A stretch of 64,000 nucleotides of DNA from Oceanitalea sp047302425 (lineage in GTDB: Bacteria; Actinomycetota; Actinomycetes; Actinomycetales; Actinomycetaceae), in the NCBI RefSeq assembly GCF_047302425.1, contig NZ_CP154855.1, positions 3,658,001-3,722,000 on the forward strand, given 5' to 3'. The notes beneath the pieces were generated by a model. The model did no database searches, was not told the DNA's origin, and saw only the letters and a list, made by a program, of their open reading frames with translations. Each line of letters begins with the position of its first letter. Position 1 is the stretch's first letter. The position numbers and the translations under genes are program-made. Below are positions 7,150 through 15,355 of this stretch, one piece after another.

Positions 7150-8646
7150 ATGGATAAGACCCTGACGCGAGTCCTCGCGCTCACCGCTGTCGCGGCCCTC
7201 GGACTGTCCGCGTGCTCGGGAGGTGAGGACACCGGTGGCGCCACCGCGGCCGAGGAGGAGATCGTCATCGGCTCGACCAACGAGCCGACCAGCCTCGAGC
7301 GCAACGTGGGCGGCAGCTCCGGCGTCTCGCAGACGATGACCCGCAACGTCTACGAGGGGCTCACCGCCATCGACGTCGACGGCGAGATCGTCCCGACGCT
7401 CGCGGAGAGCTGGGACGTCAGCGAGGACGGCCTCACCTACACCTTCGACCTGCGCGAGGGCGTCACCTTCCACGACGGCACGCCCTTCACGGCCGACGAC
7501 GCGGTGTGGTCGCTGAGCGAGATCATCTCCGAGGAGTCGGTCGCCGCCCGCAAGTCGGACCTCGCCGTCATGGACCAGATCACCGCCGTCGACGAGCAGA
7601 CCCTCGAGGTCGTGCTCTCCCAGCCCTCGCGGTCACTGCTCTTCAACCTCGCGGCCGTCACCATCGTCAAGGAGGGGGACACCGAGAACACCTCGGACAA
7701 CGGCACCGGCCCCTACCGTTTCGTCGAGTGGGCGCAGGGCGACTACCTCACCATCGAGCGCAACGACGACTACTGGGGCGCGGCCGCCGCCAACCCCGGC
7801 GTCACCTTCCAGTTCTTCACCGACACGACCGCGATGAACAACGCTCTGGCCACCGGTGGGCTCGACCTCGTCATCGCCGAGGACTCCCCCGACCAGCTCG
7901 TCCAGTTCGAGGACAACCCGGACTTCACCATCAGCGAGGGCACGTCGACGACGAAGTACCTGTGGGCCTTCAACGACGCCGAGGCCCCCTTCGACGACGT
8001 CCGCGTGCGCCAGGGCCTGTACCGGGCCATCGACCGCGAGGCGATCCTCGACGCCGTGTGGGCCGGCCGCGGGCAGGTCATCGGCTCCATGGTGCCGCCC
8101 ACCGACCCGTGGTTCACCGACCTCTCAGGTGTCCACGCCCACGACCCGGCCGGCGCCCAGGCACTGCTCGCCGAGGCCGGCGTCGAGGACCTGACCATCA
8201 CCCTCGACTACGTGGCCGGGGACACCGAGGGGACGATCGCCCAGCTGCTCCAGAGCGACCTCGCGGAGATCGGCGTGACCCTCGAGCTCAACCCGATCGA
8301 CGACGCGACCTGGTACCAGCGCATCTACACCGACCACGACTTCGAGACGACCCTCATGGGCCACGTCAACCCGCGCGACATCTTCTGGTACGCCAACCCC
8401 GACTTCTACTGGGGCTACGACAGCGCCGAGTTCCAGGAGCTCGTCGCGGCCTCCGAGGCCGCGGGCAGCGACGAGGAGCAGACCGAGCTGCTGCGCCAGG
8501 CCAACGAGCTCATGGCGCAGGACGCCGCCTCGGCGTGGCTCTACCTCGAGCCGCAGATCCGGGTGGCCGCCGCCGGGATCACCGGGTTCCCGGTCGACCA
8601 GGCCACCGAGAGCTTCTACGTCGCGGACATCACCCGGGAGTCCTGA
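7150..8646 (+). CDS. ABC importer substrate-binding lipoprotein (SBP_bac_5)
   Basis: A 498-residue extracytoplasmic solute-binding protein of the peptide/nickel/opine family (DppA, GsiB, OppA). N-terminal Lys-containing signal with lipobox LSAC, lipidated Cys22. The mature chain starts like the family (NEPTSLERN) and shows the SBP_bac_5 signature region TFDLREGVTFHDGTPFTADD around residues 98-117. The ligand cannot be read from sequence; the cysteine leader upstream suggests a sulfur-containing peptide or similar compound. I chose ATG 7150 (AAAGG about nine bases upstream); the same frame extends to 7111 without support. First gene of a five-gene operon. Confidence 0.9.
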   Translation: MDKTLTRVLALTAVAALGLSACSGGEDTGGATAAEEEIVIGSTNEPTSLERNVGGSSGVSQTMTRNVYEGLTAIDVDGEIVPTLAESWDVSEDGLTYTFDLREGVTFHDGTPFTADDAVWSLSEIISEESVAARKSDLAVMDQITAVDEQTLEVVLSQPSRSLLFNLAAVTIVKEGDTENTSDNGTGPYRFVEWAQGDYLTIERNDDYWGAAAANPGVTFQFFTDTTAMNNALATGGLDLVIAEDSPDQLVQFEDNPDFTISEGTSTTKYLWAFNDAEAPFDDVRVRQGLYRAIDREAILDAVWAGRGQVIGSMVPPTDPWFTDLSGVHAHDPAGAQALLAEAGVEDLTITLDYVAGDTEGTIAQLLQSDLAEIGVTLELNPIDDATWYQRIYTDHDFETTLMGHVNPRDIFWYANPDFYWGYDSAEFQELVAASEAAGSDEEQTELLRQANELMAQDAASAWLYLEPQIRVAAAGITGFPVDQATESFYVADITRES

Positions 8647-8649
8647 GCG

Positions 8650-9615
8650 GTGTTCCGGTACCTCACGCTGCGCCTGGCGGTCCTGGCCGTCTCGCTCCTG
8701 CTCGCCAGCCTCGTGGTCTTCGTGATCCTGCGGCTGCTGCCGGGTGACAGCGCGGGGACCACGCTCGGCGTGGGCACGACGGCGGAGCAGCTGGAGACCC
8801 TGCGCCGGGACCTGGGCACCGACCAGCCCGTCCTCGTCCAGTACCAGCAGTGGGTCGCCGGTCTGCTCGGCGGGGACGCCGGGACCTCGTTCGTGTCCCG
8901 GCAGCCGGTCGGCGAGCTCGTCGCCGACCGGCTGCCCATCACGGTGCCGCTCAGCCTGGGCGCCTTCGTCCTCGCCGTGCTCGTGTCCGTGCCCGTCGGG
9001 GTGCTCGCCGCGGTGCGCCGCAGCAGCCCCCTCGGGGTGGCCGTCTCGGCGCTGTCCCAGCTGGGCGTGGCCGTGCCGGTGTTCTGGGTGGGGGTCCTCC
9101 TCATCGGCGTCTTCGCCCTCGGGGCCGGCTGGCTGCCGCCCGGCGGCTTCCCCCGCGCCGGCTGGGGCGACCCGGCCGCGGCCGTGCAGGCCCTCGTCCT
9201 GCCGGTCCTCACCGTCGCCATCGCCATGGCCTCCGTCATGGTCCGCTACGTCCGCTCGGCCACCCTCGACGTGCTCGGCCAGGACTACATCCGCACGGCG
9301 CGCTCGCTCGGCTTCTCCCGCACCCAGGCACTGGCGCGGCACGGCCTGCGCAACGGCGCGGTGCCCGTCGTCGCCGTCCTCGGCATCGAGCTCGCCACGT
9401 CCCTGCTCGGGGCCGTCGTCGTCGAGGCGGTCTTCGCCCTGCCCGGCCTCGGGTCGCTGCTCCTCAGCTCGGTGCTGGGACGCGACCTGCCCGTCGTCCA
9501 GACGGTCGTCCTCGGGATCACCGCCGTCGTCCTCGTCGTCAACCTCGGCGTCGACCTGCTCCAGCGGTGGATCGACCCGCGCCTGCGCACGAGCGCCGTC
9601 CTGGAGGCCGCATGA
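8650..9615 (+). CDS. Peptide-type ABC permease, DppB-like
   Basis: A 321-residue inner-membrane permease, GTG start four bases after the binding-protein stop. Six membrane segments, with the first at residues 7-29, the large extracytoplasmic loop after it, and the ABC permease coupling (EAA) motif in the RTARSLGFSRTQALARHGLRN region around residue 215. It pairs with the next gene to form the channel of the importer. Length and layout match DppB/OppB/GsiC. Confidence 0.92.
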   Translation: MFRYLTLRLAVLAVSLLLASLVVFVILRLLPGDSAGTTLGVGTTAEQLETLRRDLGTDQPVLVQYQQWVAGLLGGDAGTSFVSRQPVGELVADRLPITVPLSLGAFVLAVLVSVPVGVLAAVRRSSPLGVAVSALSQLGVAVPVFWVGVLLIGVFALGAGWLPPGGFPRAGWGDPAAAVQALVLPVLTVAIAMASVMVRYVRSATLDVLGQDYIRTARSLGFSRTQALARHGLRNGAVPVVAVLGIELATSLLGAVVVEAVFALPGLGSLLLSSVLGRDLPVVQTVVLGITAVVLVVNLGVDLLQRWIDPRLRTSAVLEAA

Positions 9616-10484
9616 CCACCGAGCTGCCCGCCGTCGAGCAGGCCCCCGCCGCGCCGTCGCCTCCCCGCGGCGGGCGCGCGCGGGCCGCCCGCTCGCTCAC
9701 CGTCGGTGGGGTGCTCGTCGGGCTCGTGCTCGCCGTCGCACTCGTCTCCCTGCTGTGGACGCCCTACCCGCTCACCGACGGCTCCGGGCCCCGGCTCAGC
9801 GGGCCGACGGCGGAGCACTGGGCCGGCACCGACCGCCTCGGGCGCGACCTGCTCACCCAGCTCATGCTCGGGGCCCGTGCCGCCGTCGTCGTCGCCTTCC
9901 TCACCACGGTCCTCGCCGCCGCCATCGGGGTGACGGTCGGGGTGCTGGCCGCGAGCGCGACCCGCTGGCTCGACGCCGCCCTGCAGACCGTCGTCGACCT
10001 CCTCATCGCCTTCCCCACCCTGCTGCTCGCCATGCTCATCGTCACCGTCCGCGGCGCCTCGACGGCCTCGGTCGTGGCGGCGATCGGGATCGCCGGCTCG
10101 GCCGTCATCGCGCGCGTCACCCGGGTCAACGCCGCCCGGGTGCTGCGCGAGGACTACGTGACCGCAGCACGCGCGGCCGGGACCGGTCACCTGGGGGTCG
10201 TGCTGCGGCACGTGCTGCCGAACATCGCGCCCACGCTCCTCGTCCAGCTCATGCTCCTCGCGGGCAGCGCCGTCCTGGCCGAGGCCTCGCTGTCCTACCT
10301 CGGCCTCGGCGCCCCGCCGCCGGACCCGACGTGGGGCCGGATGCTGCGCGAGGCGCAGAGCACCATCGCCACCGCCCCGACGAGCGCCGTCCTCCCCGGC
10401 CTGGGGGTCGCCACCTTCGTCCTCGGCCTCAACCTCCTCGGCGACGGCATCCGTGAGCGACGCGACCCGGAGCTGGCCCGATGA
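9612..10484 (+). CDS. Peptide-type ABC permease, DppC-like
   Basis: A 290-residue permease whose ATG overlaps the stop of the DppB-like gene (ATGA). An Ala/Pro-rich cytoplasmic tail precedes the first membrane helix at about 35-57. The segment GTDRLGRDLLTQLMLGAR is the N-terminal DppC signature and TAARAAGTGHLGVVLRHVLPN is the coupling loop to the ATPases. Forms the heterodimeric channel with the preceding gene. Confidence 0.92.
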   Translation: MTTELPAVEQAPAAPSPPRGGRARAARSLTVGGVLVGLVLAVALVSLLWTPYPLTDGSGPRLSGPTAEHWAGTDRLGRDLLTQLMLGARAAVVVAFLTTVLAAAIGVTVGVLAASATRWLDAALQTVVDLLIAFPTLLLAMLIVTVRGASTASVVAAIGIAGSAVIARVTRVNAARVLREDYVTAARAAGTGHLGVVLRHVLPNIAPTLLVQLMLLAGSAVLAEASLSYLGLGAPPPDPTWGRMLREAQSTIATAPTSAVLPGLGVATFVLGLNLLGDGIRERRDPELAR

Positions 10485-11272
10485 CCCTCCTCGACGTCCG
10501 CGACCTCACCGTGCGCACCGCCGACGGCCGCGCCGTCGTCGACGGCGTGACGTGGAGCCTGGACGCCGGTGAGCGCCTCGGCATCATCGGCGAGTCCGGC
10601 TCGGGCAAGTCGCTCACCGCGCTCGCGGTCCTCGGGCTGGTCCCCGAGGGCATGTCGGTGACCGGGCAGGTCCTCCTCGACGGCGTCGACCTGCTGTCGC
10701 TGCCCGCGCGGTCGCTGCGCAGGGTGCGCGGGGCACGCGTGGCGATGGTCTTCCAGGAGCCGCTGACGGCGCTGGACCCGCTCATGACGATCGGCCGGCA
10801 GATCGCGGGGCCGCTGCGCCTGCACCGGAGGCTGCGCGGGGCGGCCGCCCGGTCCGCCGCGGCGGAGCTGTGCCGGCTCGTGCGCCTGCCCGAGGTGGAC
10901 CGGGTCCTCGACTCCTACCCGTGGCAGCTGTCCGGCGGGCAGCGTCAGCGCGCCGGGCTCGCCCTCGCGCTGGCCTGCGAGCCGGACGTGCTCCTCGCCG
11001 ACGAGCCGACCACGGCCCTCGACGTCACCGTCCAGGCCGAGATCCTCGACCTGCTCGACGACGTCGCCCGCCGCACCGGCTGCGCTCTCGTCTTCATCAG
11101 CCACGACCTGCCCGTCGTCGCCCGGCTCGCGCAGGACCTCGTCGTCATGCACGACGGCGTCGTCGTCGAGCGGACCACCGTGCGGGCGGCGCTGGCCGGC
11201 GCGGAGCACCCCTACACCCGCCAGCTCATCGCCGCGGCCCGCGCCGTGTCCCACCTCCCGGAGGACGCATGA
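10481..11272 (+). CDS. Peptide-type ABC ATPase, DppD-like
   Basis: A 263-residue nucleotide-binding protein, ATG overlapping the previous stop. Walker A GESGSGKS near residue 38, Q-loop VFQEPLTALDP, ABC signature LSGGQRQRAGLA, Walker B VLLADEPTTALD and the switch His in FISHDLPVV. At 263 residues it is shorter than typical DppD (about 320) and lacks most of the C-terminal extension that holds the oligopeptide-transporter Cys cluster, so an Fe-S site is not expected. Works with the next ATPase. Confidence 0.92.
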   Translation: MTLLDVRDLTVRTADGRAVVDGVTWSLDAGERLGIIGESGSGKSLTALAVLGLVPEGMSVTGQVLLDGVDLLSLPARSLRRVRGARVAMVFQEPLTALDPLMTIGRQIAGPLRLHRRLRGAAARSAAAELCRLVRLPEVDRVLDSYPWQLSGGQRQRAGLALALACEPDVLLADEPTTALDVTVQAEILDLLDDVARRTGCALVFISHDLPVVARLAQDLVVMHDGVVVERTTVRAALAGAEHPYTRQLIAAARAVSHLPEDA

Positions 11273-12063
11273 CCGCCCCGCTGCTCCGGGCCACCGGTCT
11301 CACCCGCACCTTCGGCTCCCGCGCGCGGACGACGACGGCGCTCGACGGCGTCTCCCTGTCCGTCACCGCCGGACGCAGCCTCGGCATCGTCGGTGAGTCC
11401 GGGGCCGGCAAGACGACCCTCCTGCGGCTCCTCCTCGGCCTCGACCGCCCCGACACCGGTGCGGTGGAGTTCCGCGGCGAACCGCTGCGCACCCGGGACC
11501 GCGCGCTCATGCGCCGCTTCCGCCGCGAGGTCCAGGTCGTCTTCCAGGACCCCCGCTCGTCCCTCGACCCGCGGATGCGGGTGCGGGACGTCGTCGCCGA
11601 GCCGCTGCGCTCCCTGCGGGTGCCCGGGGACCACGGGGCGCGGGTGGCGGAGCTGCTCTCGGCCGTCGGGCTCGAGCCGGGGATGGCCGAGCGCTACCCG
11701 GCCCAGTTCTCCGGCGGTCAGCGGCAGCGGATCGCGATCGCCCGGGCCCTGGCCCCGCGTCCGTCGGTGCTCATCGCCGACGAGCCGGTCAGCGCCCTGG
11801 ACGTCACGGTGCGGCAGCAGATCATCGCGCTCCTCGACCGGCTCCGGGTGGAGCTGGGCATGTCGCTCGTCATGGTCAGCCACGACATGGCGATCGTCGG
11901 CCACCTGTGCGAGGACGTCCTCATCATGCGGTCCGGGCGCCAGGTGGAGGCGGGGGTCACCCGCGAGGTGTTCCGCGAGCCTCGCGAGCCCTACACCCGC
12001 CGGCTCCTCGACGCGGTCCCCCGCCTTCCCGCCCCTGAGCCACCGAGCGCGCAGCGGAGCTAG
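11269..12063 (+). CDS. Peptide-type ABC ATPase, DppF-like
   Basis: A 264-residue second ATPase of the importer. ATG overlaps the DppD-like stop. Walker A GESGAGKTT, Q-loop FQDPRSSLDPRM, signature FSGGQRQRIAIARAL, Walker B VLIADEPVSALD, switch His in VSHDMAIV. Also short at the C-terminus. Its TAG stop shares the CTAG tetranucleotide with the stop of the convergent endonuclease-like gene, so the importer operon and the carotenoid operon meet with no intergenic space and no visible terminator. Confidence 0.92.
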   Translation: MTAPLLRATGLTRTFGSRARTTTALDGVSLSVTAGRSLGIVGESGAGKTTLLRLLLGLDRPDTGAVEFRGEPLRTRDRALMRRFRREVQVVFQDPRSSLDPRMRVRDVVAEPLRSLRVPGDHGARVAELLSAVGLEPGMAERYPAQFSGGQRQRIAIARALAPRPSVLIADEPVSALDVTVRQQIIALLDRLRVELGMSLVMVSHDMAIVGHLCEDVLIMRSGRQVEAGVTREVFREPREPYTRRLLDAVPRLPAPEPPSAQRS

Positions 12064-12497
12064 ACCTTCTCCCAGGGCTCGACGGGGCCGGGGACGGGGA
12101 CGAAGAGGGGGTGGGTCTCGACGTCGGTGACGTCGCGCACGAGGGCGTAGCGGTCCGGGCTGCGGGCGGCGAGCTTGGCGAGCAGGTGGGCCCACTCGTA
12201 GGCGACCTGGCCCTCGGTGACGGGCAGCGGCGCGACGGCGGCCAGTTCCACCGGCCGGTCGATGCGGCTGCGGTCGAAGCGGTAGCCGCGCTCGTCCGCC
12301 TCGCCCGCGAGGACGGCGAGGTAGGCCCCGACCGTGACGACCGGCTCGGCGGTCGCGCGGAAGCGGGCGAGCTGGCTGTGGTTGAGGTACCCCCTGGTCC
12401 GGCCCGCGAGGACGGCCTGCGCAAGCAGCGTCTCGCGCCAGCAGGCCACCAGACCCTGCCGGTCGAGGTAGCGCGGGTGCACCGACCAGACCCTCAT
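12060..12497 (-). CDS. Pyrimidine-dimer glycosylase/endonuclease V family protein
   Basis: A 145-residue protein whose N-terminus (MRVWSVHPRYLD, then CWRETLLAQ and YLNHSQLARF) matches the bacterial relatives of phage T4 endonuclease V (Pyr_excise family). Glu22 aligns with the catalytic Glu23 of the T4 enzyme. The T4 nucleophile is the amino group of Thr2; here residue 2 is Arg, as in many bacterial homologues, so dimer-specific glycosylase activity is plausible but not shown. Strong ribosome site (AGGAGGGAAGGGC) even though its ATG overlaps the glycosyltransferase stop. Last gene of the carotenoid operon, which makes a UV-damage repair role attractive. Confidence 0.75.
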   Translation of the reverse strand: MRVWSVHPRYLDRQGLVACWRETLLAQAVLAGRTRGYLNHSQLARFRATAEPVVTVGAYLAVLAGEADERGYRFDRSRIDRPVELAAVAPLPVTEGQVAYEWAHLLAKLAARSPDRYALVRDVTDVETHPLFVPVPGPVEPWEKV

Positions 12498-13231
12498 GCC
12501 CTTCCCTCCTTCGCCGGCAGCCCGAGCCGCACCGCCCAGCGCGTCCACGGCGGTGCCACCCGCCAGTTGACGGCCAGCGTGCGGAAGGCCCGGTGGAAGC
12601 GCCGCCGCAGCTGGGCCAGGCCCACGAGGCTGCGCGCGGAGACCCCGACGACGATCGAGCGGTCCAGCCGCACCCGACGGCGCGGACCCAGCGCGAAGGC
12701 GAGGTCGAGGTCGTCGTGGAGCTCGGCGTCGTCGTCGTGGACGGCGGCCCGCACGGCGACCCAGCTCGAGCGGCGCACCGCCATGCTCGAGCCCCACAGC
12801 GCGTGGTGGCCGAGCGCGAGGTAGCACAGCCCGTAGTAGGCGCCGAGGTAGACGGCGGAGACGAGCCGGCCCGTGCGCGGCAGCTCGTAGAAGCGCCCGA
12901 CGCCGGTGACGGCGTCGCGGCGGGGGTCGGCCATCGCGGCGACGACCCGCTCGAGCCAGTCGGGGGCGGGCAGGGAGTCGGCGTCGAGACGGGCGATGAG
13001 GTCCCCGCGCGCGGCGTCGTAGCCGGCGGCCGCGGCCATGGGGATCCCGCGCCGTGGCTCGGTGACGACGCGCGCCCCGTGCCGGCGGGCCACCTCCGCG
13101 GTCGCGTCGCGGGACCCGTTGTCGACGACGACGACCTCGAGCGGCGCCACGGTCTGCCGCGCCAGGGCGGACAGGCAGCGCTCGAGGGCCGGCGCGTCGT
13201 CGAGCGCCGGGATGACGACGCTCACGCTCAT
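12494..13231 (-). CDS. Family 2 glycosyltransferase, possible carotenoid glycosylation
   Basis: A 245-residue GT-A fold enzyme. The N-terminal VVIPALDD strand, the VVVDNGSRDAT nucleotide loop, the metal-binding ARLDADS motif (DxD-like) and the acceptor-side GSSMAVRR segment are visible. No long membrane anchor is present; a basic C-terminus may bind the membrane. In other C50-carotenoid producers a GT2 enzyme (CrtX) glucosylates the end-hydroxyls, so this is the best CrtX candidate here, but general GT2 activities cannot be excluded. ATG at 13231 with GAGGTG eight bases upstream; its stop and start overlap both neighbours. Confidence 0.8.
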   Translation of the reverse strand: MSVSVVIPALDDAPALERCLSALARQTVAPLEVVVVDNGSRDATAEVARRHGARVVTEPRRGIPMAAAAGYDAARGDLIARLDADSLPAPDWLERVVAAMADPRRDAVTGVGRFYELPRTGRLVSAVYLGAYYGLCYLALGHHALWGSSMAVRRSSWVAVRAAVHDDDAELHDDLDLAFALGPRRRVRLDRSIVVGVSARSLVGLAQLRRRFHRAFRTLAVNWRVAPPWTRWAVRLGLPAKEGRA

Positions 13232-13821
13232 CGTGCCCACCTCGCCACCAGCACCCCGGCGACGGCGGAACCGAGCGCGCCGGCGGTGAGGTCACCGATC
13301 GTGTCGCCGTAGTAGACGTAGACGGAGTCGTCGATGTACGTGTAGCCGGCCCACTCGGCCACCTCCCAGAGCACACCAAGCGCCACCCCGACGCACGCCG
13401 TCGTCAGCGCGACCCCGGCCCGGCCGGCCCGGGTGGCCGGGCCGGCGAGCAGCCCGGCGCGCAGCATGACGATCCCGAGCGCCGCCGCCACGAGCCCGTT
13501 GACGAGCAGGTGGGCGGGCACGTCGACCCATGTCACCGTCGTGTACAGCCCCGCGGCGCTGGCCCAGCCGGCGGCGCTGAGGGCGGCCCCGAGCAGCGCC
13601 TGGAGGGTCGCGGGCAGGAAGAGCACCCGGGCGAGGGTGACCCCGCCGAGCACGAGCGCCGCCACGGCCACCGCCACCCAGTCCACCGCGAGCGCCGCCG
13701 GGACGGCGAGCACCGCGAGCGCCGCGACCGCCTGCGCCGCCACCCGTGCGGGGCGCGGCCCGGGGACGGTGAGGAGCACGCCGGCGGGCGTCGTGGGGCG
13801 GGGCTGGTCGACGTCGCCCAT
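13228..13821 (-). CDS. YjdF-like (DUF2238) membrane protein
   Basis: A 197-residue integral membrane protein with about five or six hydrophobic segments. The C-terminal block GVLWEVAEWAGY followed by YGDTIGDL is the recognisable YjdF/DUF2238 signature. Function of the family is unknown. Its ATG overlaps the elongase stop by one base (TGATG) and there is no strong ribosome site, so translation depends on the gene upstream. Position between the elongase and a glycosyltransferase suggests a role in pigment placement or modification in the membrane; this is inference. Confidence 0.75.
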   Translation of the reverse strand: MGDVDQPRPTTPAGVLLTVPGPRPARVAAQAVAALAVLAVPAALAVDWVAVAVAALVLGGVTLARVLFLPATLQALLGAALSAAGWASAAGLYTTVTWVDVPAHLLVNGLVAAALGIVMLRAGLLAGPATRAGRAGVALTTACVGVALGVLWEVAEWAGYTYIDDSVYVYYGDTIGDLTAGALGSAVAGVLVARWAR

Positions 13822-14699
13822 CAGCGGGTCCAGGCGATGGCGATGAACAGCTGGGTGACGAGGAAGCCGGTGACGAGGTTGAACCAGATGAAGCGGCGCC
13901 AGCCGGCGTTGGCCTCCTCGCAGCGCTCGTCGGGCAGGGAGCGGAAGGGCGCGATCGACACGATGTACGGGACGACGAGCACCGCGGCGAGCGCCCCTGG
14001 CCACCCCGCCCACAGGACGACGACGCCGGCGGCCGCGTAGAGCGCGAGCGCCAGGCGGGTGGTGCGGGCCGCGCCCAGCCACGTGGCGATCGAGGAGATG
14101 CCGCCCTCGCGGTCGGCGGTGACGTCCTGCACCGCCCCGAAGGCGTGGGAGGCCATGCCCCAGAGGAAGAAGGCGACGAGCGCCGCGAGCGCCGCCCCCT
14201 CCAGCGACCCACCGGCGAGGACGAGCCCGAAGACCGCGGGGCTGACGAAGTGCGTGCTCGAGGTGAGCGAGTCGAGGAAGGGCCGCTCCTTGAACCGCAG
14301 GACGGGCGCCGAGTAGGCGACGACGGCGAGCACGCTGACGGTGAGCACCGCCGTCGAGGCCGCCGAGCCGAGCAGGACGAGGGCGACGAGGAAGGGCAGG
14401 TTGCTCAGCACCGACGCCCAGATCGTCGTGCGGTGCCAGCGGCGGTCGAGGACGATCCCCTCGATGCCGCCCTTGCGTGCGTTGCGCAGGTCCGACTCGT
14501 AGTCGAAGACGTCGTTGATCCCGTACATGAGCAGGTTGTAGGGAATGAGGAAGTACAGCGTGCCGACGACGAGCGCGACGTCGACGCCGCCGCCCGCAAG
14601 GAGGTAGGCCGCCGCGAAGGGGTAGGCGGTGTTGATCCAGCTGACCGGCCGGGACGAGCCGAGGAGCTGGCGCACGGCGCTCGTGCCGGTGGTGCTCAT
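13821..14699 (-). CDS. crtEb: Lycopene elongase (UbiA-type prenyltransferase)
   Basis: A 292-residue polytopic prenyltransferase of the UbiA superfamily. The metal/diphosphate motif NDVFDYESD is at residues 62-70 and the second Asp-rich site is VQDVTADREGG. In C50-carotenoid pathways this enzyme adds a C5 unit from DMAPP to each end of lycopene, giving flavuxanthin-type C50 acyclic carotenoids. The setting directly after two small cyclase subunits matches crtYe-crtYf-crtEb of Corynebacterium glutamicum. ATG overlaps the crtYf stop. Confidence 0.92.
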   Translation of the reverse strand: MSTTGTSAVRQLLGSSRPVSWINTAYPFAAAYLLAGGGVDVALVVGTLYFLIPYNLLMYGINDVFDYESDLRNARKGGIEGIVLDRRWHRTTIWASVLSNLPFLVALVLLGSAASTAVLTVSVLAVVAYSAPVLRFKERPFLDSLTSSTHFVSPAVFGLVLAGGSLEGAALAALVAFFLWGMASHAFGAVQDVTADREGGISSIATWLGAARTTRLALALYAAAGVVVLWAGWPGALAAVLVVPYIVSIAPFRSLPDERCEEANAGWRRFIWFNLVTGFLVTQLFIAIAWTR

Positions 14700-15016
14700 G
14701 CCCGCTCCTCCTCGGTGCGGCGCGGGCGGAGCAGCTCCCACAGGGCCGGCAGGAGCAGCACCGAGGCCAGCGGCCAGGCGAGGTCCTCGACCGGCGCGAG
14801 GAGCAGCCGCACGCCGGTGAGCTGGGACTCGTCGTAGCGGAAGAGGTCCGCGGCGATCATGAGGCTGTCGAAGACGACCGTGAGCACGAGGAGCGCCCCG
14901 AGCGTCAGCGCCGTCGCCGCCCACCAGCGCCCGCCCAGGCGCCGCACCCGGGTGGCGACTGCGGCGGTGAGGAGGACGGGGAGCAGGAACAGCCCCGCGA
15001 GGAGGAGGTAGGTCAC
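14696..15016 (-). CDS. crtYf: C50 carotenoid cyclase subunit (CrtYf-like)
   Basis: A 106-residue membrane protein with three hydrophobic helices and the lycopene-cyclase-domain motif FDSLMIAADLFRYDES. One of two small subunits that together make a heterodimeric cyclase acting on elongated C50 carotenoids. GTG start immediately after the stop of the partner subunit. Whether the product has epsilon (decaprenoxanthin), gamma (sarcinaxanthin) or beta end rings cannot be told by eye, so the Yf name is by position and similarity. Confidence 0.88.
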   Translation of the reverse strand: MTYLLLAGLFLLPVLLTAAVATRVRRLGGRWWAATALTLGALLVLTVVFDSLMIAADLFRYDESQLTGVRLLLAPVEDLAWPLASVLLLPALWELLRPRRTEEERA

Positions 15017-15355
15017 TCAGCCCACCTCCGTCGTCGCCCGCCGCGCGCGCAGCGCCAGCAGGACGAGGCCGTGGAGCACGAGGGTGAGGTAGCAGAGGAA
15101 GGTGACGAAGACGAGCTCCTCGAGGGGCAGCTCGGGGGCGAGCATGACCCCGGTCATCGCCTCGCTCTCCCCGCGGTGGTAGAAGCCGGAGGCGATCGCG
15201 GCGACGTCCCACAGGAGGAAGAAGGCGACACCGATCGCGAGGGTGAGGGCGCCGCGGCGGGCGTCGGCCCACAGGACGAGGCGGAAGCGGTGGTCGAGCA
15301 GGGCCATGCAGCCGAGCGAGACGAGCAGCGCCGCGAGGTAGGCGAGAGCGGTCAC
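15017..15355 (-). CDS. crtYe: C50 carotenoid cyclase subunit (CrtYe-like)
   Basis: A 112-residue membrane protein with three hydrophobic helices and conserved cyclase-domain features: LLDHRFRLVLW near the N-terminus, WDVAAIASGFYHRGE in the middle and LPLEELVFVTFLCY with the family PxEE-type motif. Partner of the adjacent subunit. I start it at GTG 15355, which overlaps the crtI stop as GTGA; an in-frame GTG at 15364 would add three residues. Confidence 0.88.
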   Translation of the reverse strand: MTALAYLAALLVSLGCMALLDHRFRLVLWADARRGALTLAIGVAFFLLWDVAAIASGFYHRGESEAMTGVMLAPELPLEELVFVTFLCYLTLVLHGLVLLALRARRATTEVG

